A stretch of 22,741 bases of DNA from Gammaproteobacteria bacterium (GTDB lineage: Bacteria > Pseudomonadota > Gammaproteobacteria > SZUA-152), in contig JAUWLO010000008.1 of NCBI GenBank assembly GCA_030613605.1, positions 1 through 22,741 on the forward strand, written 5' to 3'. The number at the start of each line of letters is the position of its first letter. The stretch's first letter is position 1. Below the pieces are notes generated by a model, which worked only from the letters and a program-made list of their open reading frames with translations, had not been told where the DNA came from and searched no databases. Of this stretch, positions 15,268 through 22,741 are shown piece by piece. The position numbers and the translations under genes are program-made.

Positions 15268-16305
15268 ATGCCCGCCATTCGACGCCTGAAAAAACCACTG
15301 TTCAGTCAAAAAATCCGTCACCGATTTAGTCTGCAACGCTTTCTAAAAGGTGAAGGACCAGAAACAGGACCTATCCACTTAATCCAGCGGCGCGTTTACA
15401 TATTGCCCACCAAGCGTGGTTTGTTTTTTGCAGCAGCGTTGTTTGTTATGTTGATTGGCTCACTCAACTACAACAACAACCTGGGATTTACGCTAACTTT
15501 TTTACTGGCCAGCCTTAGTATCGTTGCCATTCTTCATACCTACCGAAATCTGTTACGCCTGAGCGTTGATGTAGGTCACATAACCCCGGTATTTTGTGGA
15601 GACGTTGTGCGTGTACCGGTCACTCTGGATAACAGCAACTACCCTGATCGATTTTCTATACGAATCAATTTTCCAGAACAACCAAAACTTTTTACTGATA
15701 TACCCGCTAATCAGTGGGTACGCGTCGAGCCCACGCTCCTCAGTCACGAGCGTGGCAGGCATCGACTGGAACGTTTCACGCTAAGTACAATTTTTCCTCT
15801 GGGTTTATTTAAAGCCTGGGCTCACACGCAACTGAAAATTCAATACCTTGTTTACCCTAAACCTGATGCTCAACACAAGTTACCACGTGAATCATTCTAT
15901 CATTTTAATCTCACGGGTGACCGCGGTAATGGCTGCGATGATTTTGCGGGTTTACGTAATTATCAACAGGGTGATTCACTGCATCATGTGCACTGGAAAA
16001 CGTTTGCGCGTGAACAAGGCTTGCATACCAAACAATTTGGCGGCGATAAAGCAGAAGAACTTTGGCTGGATTGGGAAACACTGGATATCCTCGATACGGA
16101 AGCACGCTTATCACGCCTTACTCGCTGGGTACTGGATGCCGATGCAATGCAATATAGTTACGGCTTAAAGCTGCCAAACAAACAAATACCGTTAGGACAT
16201 GGAAGCAATCACCGACACCGCTGTCTTGAAGCACTCGCTGTTTATACCGACGATATTTTCGTAAATAATAATACAACCGACAAAAATATTGGCGCACATA
16301 AATGA
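15268..16305 (+). CDS. DUF58 domain membrane protein
   Basis: This is a 345-residue partner of MoxR ATPases. A basic N-terminus is followed by two membrane helices at about 50-70 and 72-90 (GLFFAAALFVMLIGSLNY and LTFLLASLSIVAILHTY), a beta-rich region, and the DUF58 signature YQQGDSLHHVHWKTFARE near 232-249. The family resembles von Willebrand A-type domains without the full metal site; molecular function is unknown. ATG at 15268 follows GAGG at 6 bases spacing; a TTG one codon upstream is less likely. The ATGA overlap at 16302-16305 couples it to the transglutaminase gene. Confidence 0.93.
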   Translation: MPAIRRLKKPLFSQKIRHRFSLQRFLKGEGPETGPIHLIQRRVYILPTKRGLFFAAALFVMLIGSLNYNNNLGFTLTFLLASLSIVAILHTYRNLLRLSVDVGHITPVFCGDVVRVPVTLDNSNYPDRFSIRINFPEQPKLFTDIPANQWVRVEPTLLSHERGRHRLERFTLSTIFPLGLFKAWAHTQLKIQYLVYPKPDAQHKLPRESFYHFNLTGDRGNGCDDFAGLRNYQQGDSLHHVHWKTFAREQGLHTKQFGGDKAEELWLDWETLDILDTEARLSRLTRWVLDADAMQYSYGLKLPNKQIPLGHGSNHRHRCLEALAVYTDDIFVNNNTTDKNIGAHK

Positions 16306-18305
16306 GTCGTGCATTAAACAGTCTCATACAGCGTTTCCAGTCTGCCAGTGAAACAAACTTATGGCTCTTGTCTGGCCTGGTTCTCGCCTTTATGCCTCAC
16401 CTGATTCACTTGCCCGCTACGCTAATTTTATTTAGTGCTTTACTGCTGGTCTGGCGCCTGGGTTATGAACTCCATTTTTTCCGGTTACCAACCAGATCTG
16501 TTCGGATGCTGCTAACGCTCATCGCACTTATCATAACTTTTATGGCGTTCCACACGCTTTTTGGTCGTCAGGCCGGTGTCGGATTATTAGTAGTAATGCT
16601 TTGTCTTAAACTTATGGAAATGAAAAGTGATCGCGACACTATGGTCGCCATTGGTTTGGGTTATTTTGTTGTAATCACCGTATTCTTTTTCAATCAATCT
16701 ATTTTTACTGGTTTTTATATGTTGCTAGTAGTAGTGCTGTTAACAACCGCACTTTCTGCGCATAGTCGTGAAGGAAGTAAAACTCTTCGACTTAATCATC
16801 TTAAACTTGCCAGCACCATGTTACTTCAGGCTGCACCTCTAATGCTTTTACTATTCGTGCTATTTCCACGCATTCCCGGACCATTGTGGAATTTACCCAG
16901 CGATAGTTTCGGTGCAAAGACCGGGCTTTCGGACAGCATGTCGCCGGGCAATATAAACCAACTTTCTAACAATGAGGCCGTGGCTTTTCGTGTTCAATTT
17001 GAAGGCAAGATCCCCCCGCCACACCAACGTTACTGGCGCGGCCCGGTGTTTACTTATTTTGATGGAAGAAGCTGGTCAAACTCCAATGTTGTAAATTACG
17101 AAAAATTCAATGAGCTGGAAACCATTAGCATGAGCTATCGCGCAATAGGCCAGCCCATAAATTATACTGTAACGATGGAGCCCAACAATCAGAACTGGTT
17201 GTTTGCTCTAGAGATGTTATCTGCGCTGCCGCCCGATAGTGACCTTTCACCAGAATACGAAGTAATCTCCCGGCACCCTGTTCAGCAATTAACAAGATAC
17301 AGCGTACAATCTTATCCCGAGTATCAACTTGAAGGCCAGGTCACACCCAATATGGCGCGCTATTTACAGCTGCCAAACAATCCAACACCACGCATTCAGG
17401 CACTAATTAAATCATGGCGTACCAAATCTATTAACGAACATGAAAACATTATCAATAGTGCCTTACAGCATTACCGTGAAGCTCCATTTTATTACACACG
17501 CACACCGCCACTATTATTCAACAACCCTGTAGATGAATTTCTTTTTGATACGAGGCGCGGCTATTGTGAACACTATGCTTCTTCTTTCGTCTATTTAATG
17601 CGGGCATCTGGAATACCGGCACGTGTGGTTACGGGCTATCAGGGGGGCGAAAATAATCCCGTCAGTGATTATTTTATTGTCCGTCAATCTAATGCTCATG
17701 CCTGGGCTGAAGTATGGTTAAAAGAAAAAGGCTGGATTCGCATCGACCCCACCACAATGATACCGCCATCAAGAGTTGAAAACGCTCAGGACCTACTACG
17801 TATCGCACCAGAAGTTGCTGTTATTCCACCCGGCTGGGCTACCAATTTGTGGAAAAAAATGGGTTATACCCTGGACAACATCAATCACTTCTGGAATCAG
17901 TGGATTTTAAACTATGACGCAACGCGTCAACGTAATTTCCTGAGAGACTTTATGTCATGGTTCGGTTTTGGTGACGTTGACTGGCGCGCCATGGTAACAC
18001 TGCTCTTTTCCGGCATGTTACTTATATTCAGCTTGATTGCCCTTAAACTGCTTAGAAAAATTCCTGAAAATAGAGATCCAGCTGTGATCGCCTATCAACA
18101 ATTTTGCCGTAAACTGGAAAAACGGGGCCTGGTGCGCGCCCCGTCTGAAAATTTTACTGCTTTTTCTTTGCGTGCTCGCCAACAATTCCCTGAGCTCAGC
18201 CCGCTCATAATCAAAATCACATCACTCTATCAACGCCTACGATATGCGCCACATGCCCCCGCCAATAGCCTAAAACGTTTACAATTCACAATACGGCAAA
18301 TTTAA
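16302..18305 (+). CDS. tgpA: TgpA-type membrane transglutaminase
   Basis: This 667-residue inner-membrane protein is of the DUF3488/transglutaminase/DUF4129 architecture seen in Pseudomonas TgpA. About six membrane helices occupy residues 18-200, then a periplasmic domain contains a transglutaminase-like core with the complete catalytic triad: Cys422 in RRGYCEHYASSF, His466 in SNAHAWAEVW and Asp482 in RIDPT. A further membrane helix lies near 564-585, and a cytoplasmic DUF4129 tail ends the protein. The substrate is unknown; a role in cell-envelope metabolism is inferred from the family. The start codon overlaps the DUF58 stop (ATGA). Confidence 0.93.
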   Translation: MSRALNSLIQRFQSASETNLWLLSGLVLAFMPHLIHLPATLILFSALLLVWRLGYELHFFRLPTRSVRMLLTLIALIITFMAFHTLFGRQAGVGLLVVMLCLKLMEMKSDRDTMVAIGLGYFVVITVFFFNQSIFTGFYMLLVVVLLTTALSAHSREGSKTLRLNHLKLASTMLLQAAPLMLLLFVLFPRIPGPLWNLPSDSFGAKTGLSDSMSPGNINQLSNNEAVAFRVQFEGKIPPPHQRYWRGPVFTYFDGRSWSNSNVVNYEKFNELETISMSYRAIGQPINYTVTMEPNNQNWLFALEMLSALPPDSDLSPEYEVISRHPVQQLTRYSVQSYPEYQLEGQVTPNMARYLQLPNNPTPRIQALIKSWRTKSINEHENIINSALQHYREAPFYYTRTPPLLFNNPVDEFLFDTRRGYCEHYASSFVYLMRASGIPARVVTGYQGGENNPVSDYFIVRQSNAHAWAEVWLKEKGWIRIDPTTMIPPSRVENAQDLLRIAPEVAVIPPGWATNLWKKMGYTLDNINHFWNQWILNYDATRQRNFLRDFMSWFGFGDVDWRAMVTLLFSGMLLIFSLIALKLLRKIPENRDPAVIAYQQFCRKLEKRGLVRAPSENFTAFSLRARQQFPELSPLIIKITSLYQRLRYAPHAPANSLKRLQFTIRQI

Positions 18306-18359
18306 CGGTGAAAAACAACTGATTTCTTCATTGCTCAAAAGGTGTATTATCACCTCATA

Positions 18360-18794
18360 ATGCAGAACTCAAAATATAAACTATTGCCTTTTCCACAAGC
18401 CCGACCAAAGGTACTGCGCTACGCATCAAGCGCCGTACTAATATGTAGTGCATTGCTTTTAAGCGCCTGCTCAACAACGCCGATTGAAAAATCTCCCGAA
18501 GAAAAATCCAGCATCCTGGAAACTCAGGATAAACGCTTTCAGCTAGGCAAAGAACTTTATCTCAGCCAACAATACGGGCCTGCGGCCAACATTTTATTGC
18601 CGCTAGCCCAACAAGGCCATCTTAATGCGCAGTATACAGTGGGTTACATGTACCACCATGGCCAGGGATTGCCCCGCAATGAAAAAGAATCAACCCGCTG
18701 GATAGCCATGGCTGCAGCTCGAGGTCACGTGAAAGCCCAGGAGGCACTGAGTCGCATCAACGCTGTGCACGATCAACAAAACCCTCTTCCCTGA
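18360..18794 (+). CDS. Sel1-repeat lipoprotein
   Basis: This 144-residue protein has a long basic N-terminus, a hydrophobic segment and a lipobox LSAC near residues 34-37 (SSAVLICSALLLSAC), so it is probably lipidated after signal peptidase II cleavage. The mature part carries Sel1-like/TPR helices from about residue 66: GPAANILLPLAQQGHLNAQYTVGYMYHHGQGL, then ESTRWIAMAAARGHVKAQEAL. Such repeats bind proteins, often in the envelope. I used ATG at 18360; GTG at 18342 has AAAAG directly abutting and is unlikely. The only AGG-like ribosome binding site is about 17 bases upstream and adjoins a small hairpin. It lies 54 bases after tgpA and may be the last gene of that operon. Confidence 0.85.
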   Translation: MQNSKYKLLPFPQARPKVLRYASSAVLICSALLLSACSTTPIEKSPEEKSSILETQDKRFQLGKELYLSQQYGPAANILLPLAQQGHLNAQYTVGYMYHHGQGLPRNEKESTRWIAMAAARGHVKAQEALSRINAVHDQQNPLP

Positions 18795-18835
18795 TTTTAA
18801 TCTTTCCTTAACAACTCTTCCTCATGCCTCTTTAT

Positions 18836-19999
18836 TCAAAAGAGTGCCAGCAGGTCATCGAGAAAACGTTGGCCTTTTTCAGTTGGTTTAATTTTTTCAG
18901 TGGTCCATATAATCAGTTGCTTTTCTTCCGCCTCTCTCAACGCCCGTTCTACAAGAGTGATTGCCTGGCCGGTGTGTTTTGAAAAAAGCGCTGACTCATA
19001 CCCTTCAGTAAGCCTTAAGGCATTCATCATAAATTCCAGCCCTACCTCATTGCGCGTTACAATTTTTTCGCTCTGAATATTTTCCGGCGTCCCTGCAGTT
19101 TCCATGTATTCCCTGGGATGACGTTTTTTGGTCAGGCGAGTAATATTTTGTTGTGACGCATCGGTCAATTTACCGTGAGCGCCCGCACCTATTCCCAGGT
19201 AATCACCAAATTGCCAGTAATTCTTATTGTGAGCACATTGATACTTGTCTTTTGCATAAGCTGAGACCTCATATTGCCTGTAGTCCGCTATCGCTAATAA
19301 TTCCTGTCCTTCACTTTGTATTTGCCACGCCAGGTCTTCATTCGGTAGTTTTGGTGGTTGTGCATAAAATAACGTATTCGGTTCCAGCGTGAGTTGGTAA
19401 TACGAAATATGGGTTGGTTCAAGATCAATTGCCGTAGCCACATCTTCATGAGCCTGGGAAAGCGTTTGTGCAGGTAACGCAAACATCAGGTCAAGATTAA
19501 AATTATCAAACCCCGCCGCATGTGCAATTTCAGCCGCACGAATCGCTTCGCGTCTATCATGAATACGCCCAAGCGCCTGTAAACAATCATTATTAAAACT
19601 TTGTACGCCAATGGAAAGTCGATTGATTCCCGCATCACGATATTCATTAAAACGTTGCTGTTCTACCGTGCCGGGGTTGGCCTCCAGGGTAATTTCAGCA
19701 TTGGCATTAATATTCAGTCGCGCCCGCAGTTCGGATAATAAGCGGTCAATCGCCTCTGCGGAAAAAAGACTGGGTGTGCCGCCACCAAAAAAGATGCTGG
19801 TGATACTTCGTCCCCACACCCTGGGTAAATCCTGTTCAAGGTCGCGAATCAACGCCTCAACATACTCAAATTCCGGTAAATTTTCCTGTTGTGCATTAGA
19901 GAGGGCATGGGAGTTAAAATCACAGTATGGGCACTTGCGAACACACCAGGGTATATGCACATACAGGGATAGGGGCGGTAGGGTTGTAAATTGAAACAC
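18836..19999 (-). CDS. hemW: Radical SAM heme chaperone HemW
   Basis: HemW is a coproporphyrinogen-oxidase-like radical SAM protein that binds heme and is thought to deliver it to target proteins; it is not a true HemN. The 387 residues show PLSLYVHIPWCVRKCPYCDFNSH near 9-31 with the cluster cysteines Cys19, Cys23 and Cys26, then GGGTPS at 72-77 for SAM binding, and EANPGT and LSIGVQSFN further on. Length matches HemW (about 380), shorter than HemN. The start is GTG at 19999, fixed by the conserved TLPPLSLY N-terminus; no ribosome binding site is visible, and TACAAT lies just upstream. It is convergent with the Sel1 gene and divergent from fetA. Confidence 0.95.
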   Translation of the reverse strand: MFQFTTLPPLSLYVHIPWCVRKCPYCDFNSHALSNAQQENLPEFEYVEALIRDLEQDLPRVWGRSITSIFFGGGTPSLFSAEAIDRLLSELRARLNINANAEITLEANPGTVEQQRFNEYRDAGINRLSIGVQSFNNDCLQALGRIHDRREAIRAAEIAHAAGFDNFNLDLMFALPAQTLSQAHEDVATAIDLEPTHISYYQLTLEPNTLFYAQPPKLPNEDLAWQIQSEGQELLAIADYRQYEVSAYAKDKYQCAHNKNYWQFGDYLGIGAGAHGKLTDASQQNITRLTKKRHPREYMETAGTPENIQSEKIVTRNEVGLEFMMNALRLTEGYESALFSKHTGQAITLVERALREAEEKQLIIWTTEKIKPTEKGQRFLDDLLALF

Positions 20000-20015
20000 A
20001 TGTTATTGTATCGTG

Positions 20016-20672
20016 ATGATGGCCACGCGAGCGAATTCAAATGTTGATCGGCTCCTTGTTGAGGCTGTCACCACCCACCAGTTAGGGCCCTATTCTTTAC
20101 ATCTCGATGCGGGAGAATGTGTCACCCTCAGCGGTCCTTCCGGTAGCGGGAAATCTCTGCTGTTGCGCGCCATTGCCGATCTTGATCCTCATGAAGGTCA
20201 TGTTTTTCTCAACAATACCCAGAGTGAAAATATTCCCGCGCCACAATGGCGACAAAAAGTCTGCCTATTACCCGCGGACAGCCAATGGTGGCACGACGAT
20301 GTGGGCACACACTTTACTGCCAATGCTACAAACGCTGATCATTCTACAAACGAAAAATACCCCTATTTCAAATCCCTTGGCTTTGATGACAGCACCTACA
20401 GCTGGCAGGTTAGCCGGCTATCCTCTGGGGAAAAACAGCGTCTGGCACTAGCGCGAGCATTAATGAATCAGCCCGAGGTGTTATTACTGGATGAACCCAC
20501 CGCCAGCCTGGACCCCCAGTCAACACGTGCCGTTGAAGAACTGGTCGCCAGTTACCAACAGGAAACGGGAGCAGCAGTCCTGTGGATCAGTCACGATGCT
20601 GATCAAAGAGCTCGGGTCAGTAAGCGCCATTATTTTTTAAACCCTGATGGCCTTCAGGAAACCTCACCATGA
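20016..20672 (+). CDS. fetA: FetA-like ABC transporter ATPase
   Basis: This is the cytoplasmic ATP-binding subunit of a FetAB (YbbL/YbbM-type) transporter, in E. coli linked to iron export and peroxide resistance. The 218-residue protein has Walker A GPSGSGKS at about 40-47, the signature LSSGEKQRLALARAL near 132-146, Walker B VLLLDEPTASLD near 153-164, and the H-loop ISHDAD near 190-195. The start is uncertain among GTG 20013, ATG 20016 and ATG 20019; none has a clear ribosome binding site. It overlaps fetB by ATGA. Substrate here is inferred from the pair, not shown. Confidence 0.88.
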   Translation: MMATRANSNVDRLLVEAVTTHQLGPYSLHLDAGECVTLSGPSGSGKSLLLRAIADLDPHEGHVFLNNTQSENIPAPQWRQKVCLLPADSQWWHDDVGTHFTANATNADHSTNEKYPYFKSLGFDDSTYSWQVSRLSSGEKQRLALARALMNQPEVLLLDEPTASLDPQSTRAVEELVASYQQETGAAVLWISHDADQRARVSKRHYFLNPDGLQETSP

Positions 20673-21478
20673 ACATGATTACCCTCACCAGTTTTGATCT
20701 AGGCCTGGCAGCCTCGCTGGTGGTGGTGCTCGCCCTGCTCAGTCGGCGCATGCAGCTTGGGCTAGAAGGCCAGCTACTGATTGCCGCCACCCGCACCGTG
20801 GTACAGCTGCTGCTAATTGGTCTGGTTCTCGAAAGCCTGTTTTCCCACGTTAACCTGTTATGGATCAGCGCCATGGCAGTCATCATGCTGCTGGCCGCGG
20901 GTCGTGAAGTTATGGCACGTCAACAGCGTCGCTTCAAAGGAGCATGGGGCTTTGGAATGGGCACGCTTGCCATGTTCATCTCGTCATTTACGGTCACCGT
21001 GCTGGCGCTCATCACCATCATCGGTACCGAACCCTGGTACACCCCGCAATATGCCATCCCTCTACTGGGCATGATGCTGGGCAACACCATGAACGGCATT
21101 GCCCTGGGGCTCGACCGCCTCACCCAAACCACCTGGCAACAACGCGCCATCATCGAGCAACGTCTCATGCTCGGCGCCAGTCGTACCGAAGCCATTCTGG
21201 AAATTCGCCGTGAAGCCATGCGCAGCGGCATGATGCCAATGATCAACGCCATGGCTGCCGCTGGTCTGGTCAGCCTTCCAGGCATGATGACCGGACAAAT
21301 ACTTGCCGGTATCCCACCCATTGAGGCGGTGAAGTATCAAATACTGATTATGTTTTTAATCACTGCCGGAACCGGCTTTGGAGTCAGTGCAGCATTGTGG
21401 ATGGGGTCACGAAAACTGTTTGATGAGCGTCATCGACTGCGGCTGGATACGCTTAGTGCGCCAAATAATAAAAACTAA
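20669..21478 (+). CDS. fetB: FetB-like ABC transporter permease
   Basis: This is the membrane subunit of the FetAB transporter (UPF0014/YbbM family). The 269-residue protein has about seven membrane helices, beginning LGLAASLVVVLALLSRRMQLGLEGQLLIAATRTVVQLLLIGLVLE. Its loops carry family-typical segments: YAIPLLGMMLGNTMNGIALGLDR near 130-152, LMLGASRTEAILEIRREAMRSGMMPMINAM near 166-195, and GLVSLPGMMTGQILAG near 199-214. The ATG at 20669 overlaps the fetA stop, indicating translational coupling. Two hairpins after the stop form the operon end. Confidence 0.92.
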   Translation: MNMITLTSFDLGLAASLVVVLALLSRRMQLGLEGQLLIAATRTVVQLLLIGLVLESLFSHVNLLWISAMAVIMLLAAGREVMARQQRRFKGAWGFGMGTLAMFISSFTVTVLALITIIGTEPWYTPQYAIPLLGMMLGNTMNGIALGLDRLTQTTWQQRAIIEQRLMLGASRTEAILEIRREAMRSGMMPMINAMAAAGLVSLPGMMTGQILAGIPPIEAVKYQILIMFLITAGTGFGVSAALWMGSRKLFDERHRLRLDTLSAPNNKN

Positions 21479-21486
21479 CGGCCAAA

Positions 21487-21528
21487 CTCACCCGACGAAA
21501 ACCGCATCGCGGTTTTTGGTCGGGTGAG
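21487..21528. terminator. Nested bidirectional hairpin between fetB and csp
   Basis: An inner 8-bp stem AAAACCGC (21498-21505) / GCGGTTTT (21509-21516) with an ATC loop looks like an intrinsic terminator on both strands. It is enclosed by a perfect 10-bp outer stem CTCACCCGAC (21487-21496) / GTCGGGTGAG (21519-21528), with a small G versus TG bulge between. The position between convergent genes suits a shared terminator. Confidence 0.75.
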
Positions 21529-21534
21529 TGCCTG

Positions 21535-21557
21535 GCAAAGTGTTACTTTGCTTTTTT
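21535..21557 (+). terminator. Intrinsic terminator of fetAB
   Basis: GCAAAGT (21535-21541), loop GTT and ACTTTGC (21545-21551) form a 7-bp stem followed by six T residues (21552-21557). It is the second hairpin after fetB, and its T-run overlaps the stop codon of the convergent cold-shock gene. Confidence 0.8.
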
Positions 21558-21762
21558 ATATTGCCGTCACTTTAGTTGCGCAAGGCCCTTTCTCACCTTG
21601 CCCCTCGACGTACTCAACCTTTTGTCCGTCGTTTAAAGAGGCATAGCCACCACCACTTTGTATTTCTGAGTGATGGACAAACAAATCTTTGCCTCCGTCA
21701 TCTGGAGTAATAAAACCGAAACCTTTATCTGCGTTAAACCACTTTACTGTTCCTTGACTCAT
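21556..21762 (-). CDS. CspA-family cold-shock protein
   Basis: This 68-residue single-OB-fold RNA/DNA chaperone has the full CSD: MSQGTVKWFNADKGFGFI with RNP1 (KGFGFI), then DLFVHHSEIQ with RNP2 (LFVHH). It melts RNA secondary structure and may act as an antiterminator. The C-terminus GPCATKVTAI resembles the CspA/CspE group, but the paralogue cannot be assigned. ATG at 21762; AAAGG lies about 11 bases upstream. The upstream leader is AT-rich and contains a long dyad about 117-155 bases before the start; I saw no E. coli-type cold box. Confidence 0.97.
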   Translation of the reverse strand: MSQGTVKWFNADKGFGFITPDDGGKDLFVHHSEIQSGGGYASLNDGQKVEYVEGQGEKGPCATKVTAI

Positions 21763-21878
21763 TTTTCTTTATACCTTTATGGTTGATGATTAAAATTAAT
21801 AAATGAATTAAAGATACTTGAATTCATTTGTGATTTCTCTATTACCTACACATAACAGCTGATTATGCGGCTGGCTCT

Positions 21879-21917
21879 GATATCGTAATATCAAACTGGC
21901 ACTGATAATACGATATC
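21879..21917. repeat. 15-bp inverted repeat upstream of the cold-shock gene
   Basis: GATATCGTAATATCA (21879-21893) and TGATAATACGATATC (21903-21917) are complementary at 14 of 15 positions around a 9-base centre. It lies between the cold-shock gene and the upstream reductase gene on the minus strand. It could be an operator, an mRNA hairpin or part of the csp leader; no T-run follows, so it is not an ordinary terminator. Confidence 0.75.
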
Positions 21918-21931
21918 CCGCTAAATGTTAG

Positions 21932-21951
21932 CTATTTTGTTCACAAAATAG
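21932..21951. repeat. Perfect 20-bp dyad after the reductase gene
   Basis: CTATTTTGT (21932-21940), TC and ACAAAATAG (21943-21951) form perfect 9-bp arms with a 2-base centre. The tight spacing suits a dimeric repressor's operator better than an RNA hairpin. It begins 13 bases downstream of the reductase stop and about 170 bases upstream of the csp start. Confidence 0.7.
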
Positions 21952-21963
21952 TCAATAATTGAT

Positions 21964-22741
21964 TTATTGTTCATTTTGTAACCCCGCTTCCAGATCTTTA
22001 TAAAACAAATTTATATCAAAATCCTTCAACATTTTTTTGTTATCAAGCTTTCTGGATTCCTTTAAATAGGAAAGCATCCCCGCTGACATAACATTTTCTG
22101 CTTTGGCTCTTGATACTTCCAGTGGTTGCGGTAAACCCTGGGCTTTTGCTACGGCCTTGAAATAATAGCTCATGGTACTGGGTTGACCATCAGACACATT
22201 ATAGATTTCAACATTAGACTCCCCATTTTTTCCATGCTCGGCGGCCGCCACACATATTTGTGCCAGATCATCCTGGTGAATACGGTTTGTAAAAGGTGAT
22301 TCTTCTTCTTTTAAAATAGGCAGACCTTTTTTCAGGCGCTCAATGGGTAAACGACCAGGTCCATAAATACCACCCACTCGTAATATCACGACAGGCACCC
22401 CGGTTTTTTCTGACCAGCCCCGCAAGGTATTTTCGGCATCCAGCCGTCGCAAGCCGCGATCAGTCTGTGGATTTACCGGCTGCTCTTCGGTAATCCATTT
22501 CCCCTGACAATCGCCATAAACTGCGGTGGTACTAATTAGGACGAATTTTGCTGGCAAATTTTTAGCCGTAAGAACCGCCAAAAAATTCTGAATATAAGGG
22601 TCCGTGCTACCTACGCTTGGCGGGGGTGCAAAATAATAGACATCAGCGCCTTTGCAGTGTGCGCTGAGGTCGCCGTTCAACGACTCTAACAAACCGAGAT
22701 CACCCATAACCGGACTAATATTTACACTCTGCAAAGCTTTC
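21964..22741 (-). CDS. NAD(P)-dependent epimerase/reductase, atypical SDR, N-terminally cut
   Basis: The frame stays open to the right edge, so the start and the glycine-rich nucleotide-binding loop lie outside the window; about 258 residues are visible. Visible segments fit an atypical SDR near the YeeZ-like group: VYYFAPPPSVGSTDPYI, KFVLISTTAVYGDCQGKWITEE, VVILRVGGIYGPGRLPIERL, NRIHQDDLAQICVAA and EIYNVSDGQPSTMSYYF. The usual YxxxK catalytic motif is replaced by RGLRRLDAE, typical of atypical SDRs, so classical dehydrogenase activity is doubtful. Substrate is unknown. The next gene downstream is the cold-shock gene, some 200 bases away. Confidence 0.88.
   Translation of the reverse strand, partial: KALQSVNISPVMGDLGLLESLNGDLSAHCKGADVYYFAPPPSVGSTDPYIQNFLAVLTAKNLPAKFVLISTTAVYGDCQGKWITEEQPVNPQTDRGLRRLDAENTLRGWSEKTGVPVVILRVGGIYGPGRLPIERLKKGLPILKEEESPFTNRIHQDDLAQICVAAAEHGKNGESNVEIYNVSDGQPSTMSYYFKAVAKAQGLPQPLEVSRAKAENVMSAGMLSYLKESRKLDNKKMLKDFDINLFYKDLEAGLQNEQ

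Noticed and set aside
18724..18740. CACGTG-centred sequences resembling a parS site (also near 15889 and 17620)
   Set aside because: Flanks do not match the TGTTnCACGTGnAACA-type palindrome on both sides; only the six-base core and a few bases fit.
18828..18844. CTCTTT/AAAGAG hairpin between the Sel1 gene and hemW as a shared terminator
   Set aside because: The stem is AT-rich, overlaps the hemW stop codon and lacks a T-run on either side.

Overview
The window looks like a chromosomal, origin-proximal segment of a gammaproteobacterium outside the Enterobacterales. The evidence is gene order: on the minus strand, reading right to left from 13186 to 1, it runs mnmG, (DUF302 gene), rsmG, parA, parB, atpZ, atpI, atpB, atpE, atpF, atpH, atpA, atpG, atpD, atpC, glmU. 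The mnmG-rsmG-parA-parB linkage followed by the ATP synthase operon and glmU is the order found in Pseudomonas-like and related lineages. I cannot name genus or species from sequence alone. There is no sign of phage, transposon, CRISPR array, tRNA or rRNA.

Region 1-7972: the complete F1Fo ATP synthase operon, with a candidate promoter at 7944-7972, an intrinsic terminator at 244-271, and the first codons of glmU at the left edge. Several genes start with GTG or TTG. The spaces between genes carry short direct repeats, notably four copies of an 8-mer just upstream of the subunit c gene atpE. Subunit c has Glu65-Ser66 instead of the Asp of E. coli, and Trp where sodium-binding c subunits have Gln.

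Region 8094-13186: chromosome partition genes parA/parB, the 16S rRNA methyltransferase rsmG, a secreted histidine-rich DUF302 protein placed between rsmG and mnmG, and the tRNA modification enzyme mnmG.

Region 13187-14332: the least conventional part. It has a 327-bp stretch without a gene, a two-helix membrane protein of unknown function (minus strand) and, divergently, a small tryptophan-rich protein of unknown function (plus strand).

Region 14333-18794: a tight plus-strand operon of a MoxR AAA+ ATPase, a DUF58 membrane protein and a TgpA-type membrane transglutaminase, followed by a Sel1-repeat lipoprotein. The shared layout suggests a cell-envelope role.

Region 18836-21557: hemW (minus) diverges from fetAB (plus) with only about 13-19 bases between start codons. 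fetAB ends in two successive hairpins, one of which is a long nested inverted repeat shared with the convergent cold-shock gene.

Region 21556-22741: a CspA-family cold-shock gene with two striking dyads upstream of it, then an atypical NAD(P)-dependent short-chain reductase/epimerase cut off by the right edge. Overall this is mainly core genome. The most useful second looks are the operon's non-coding structure and the unknown small proteins; I see no clear new multi-gene system.
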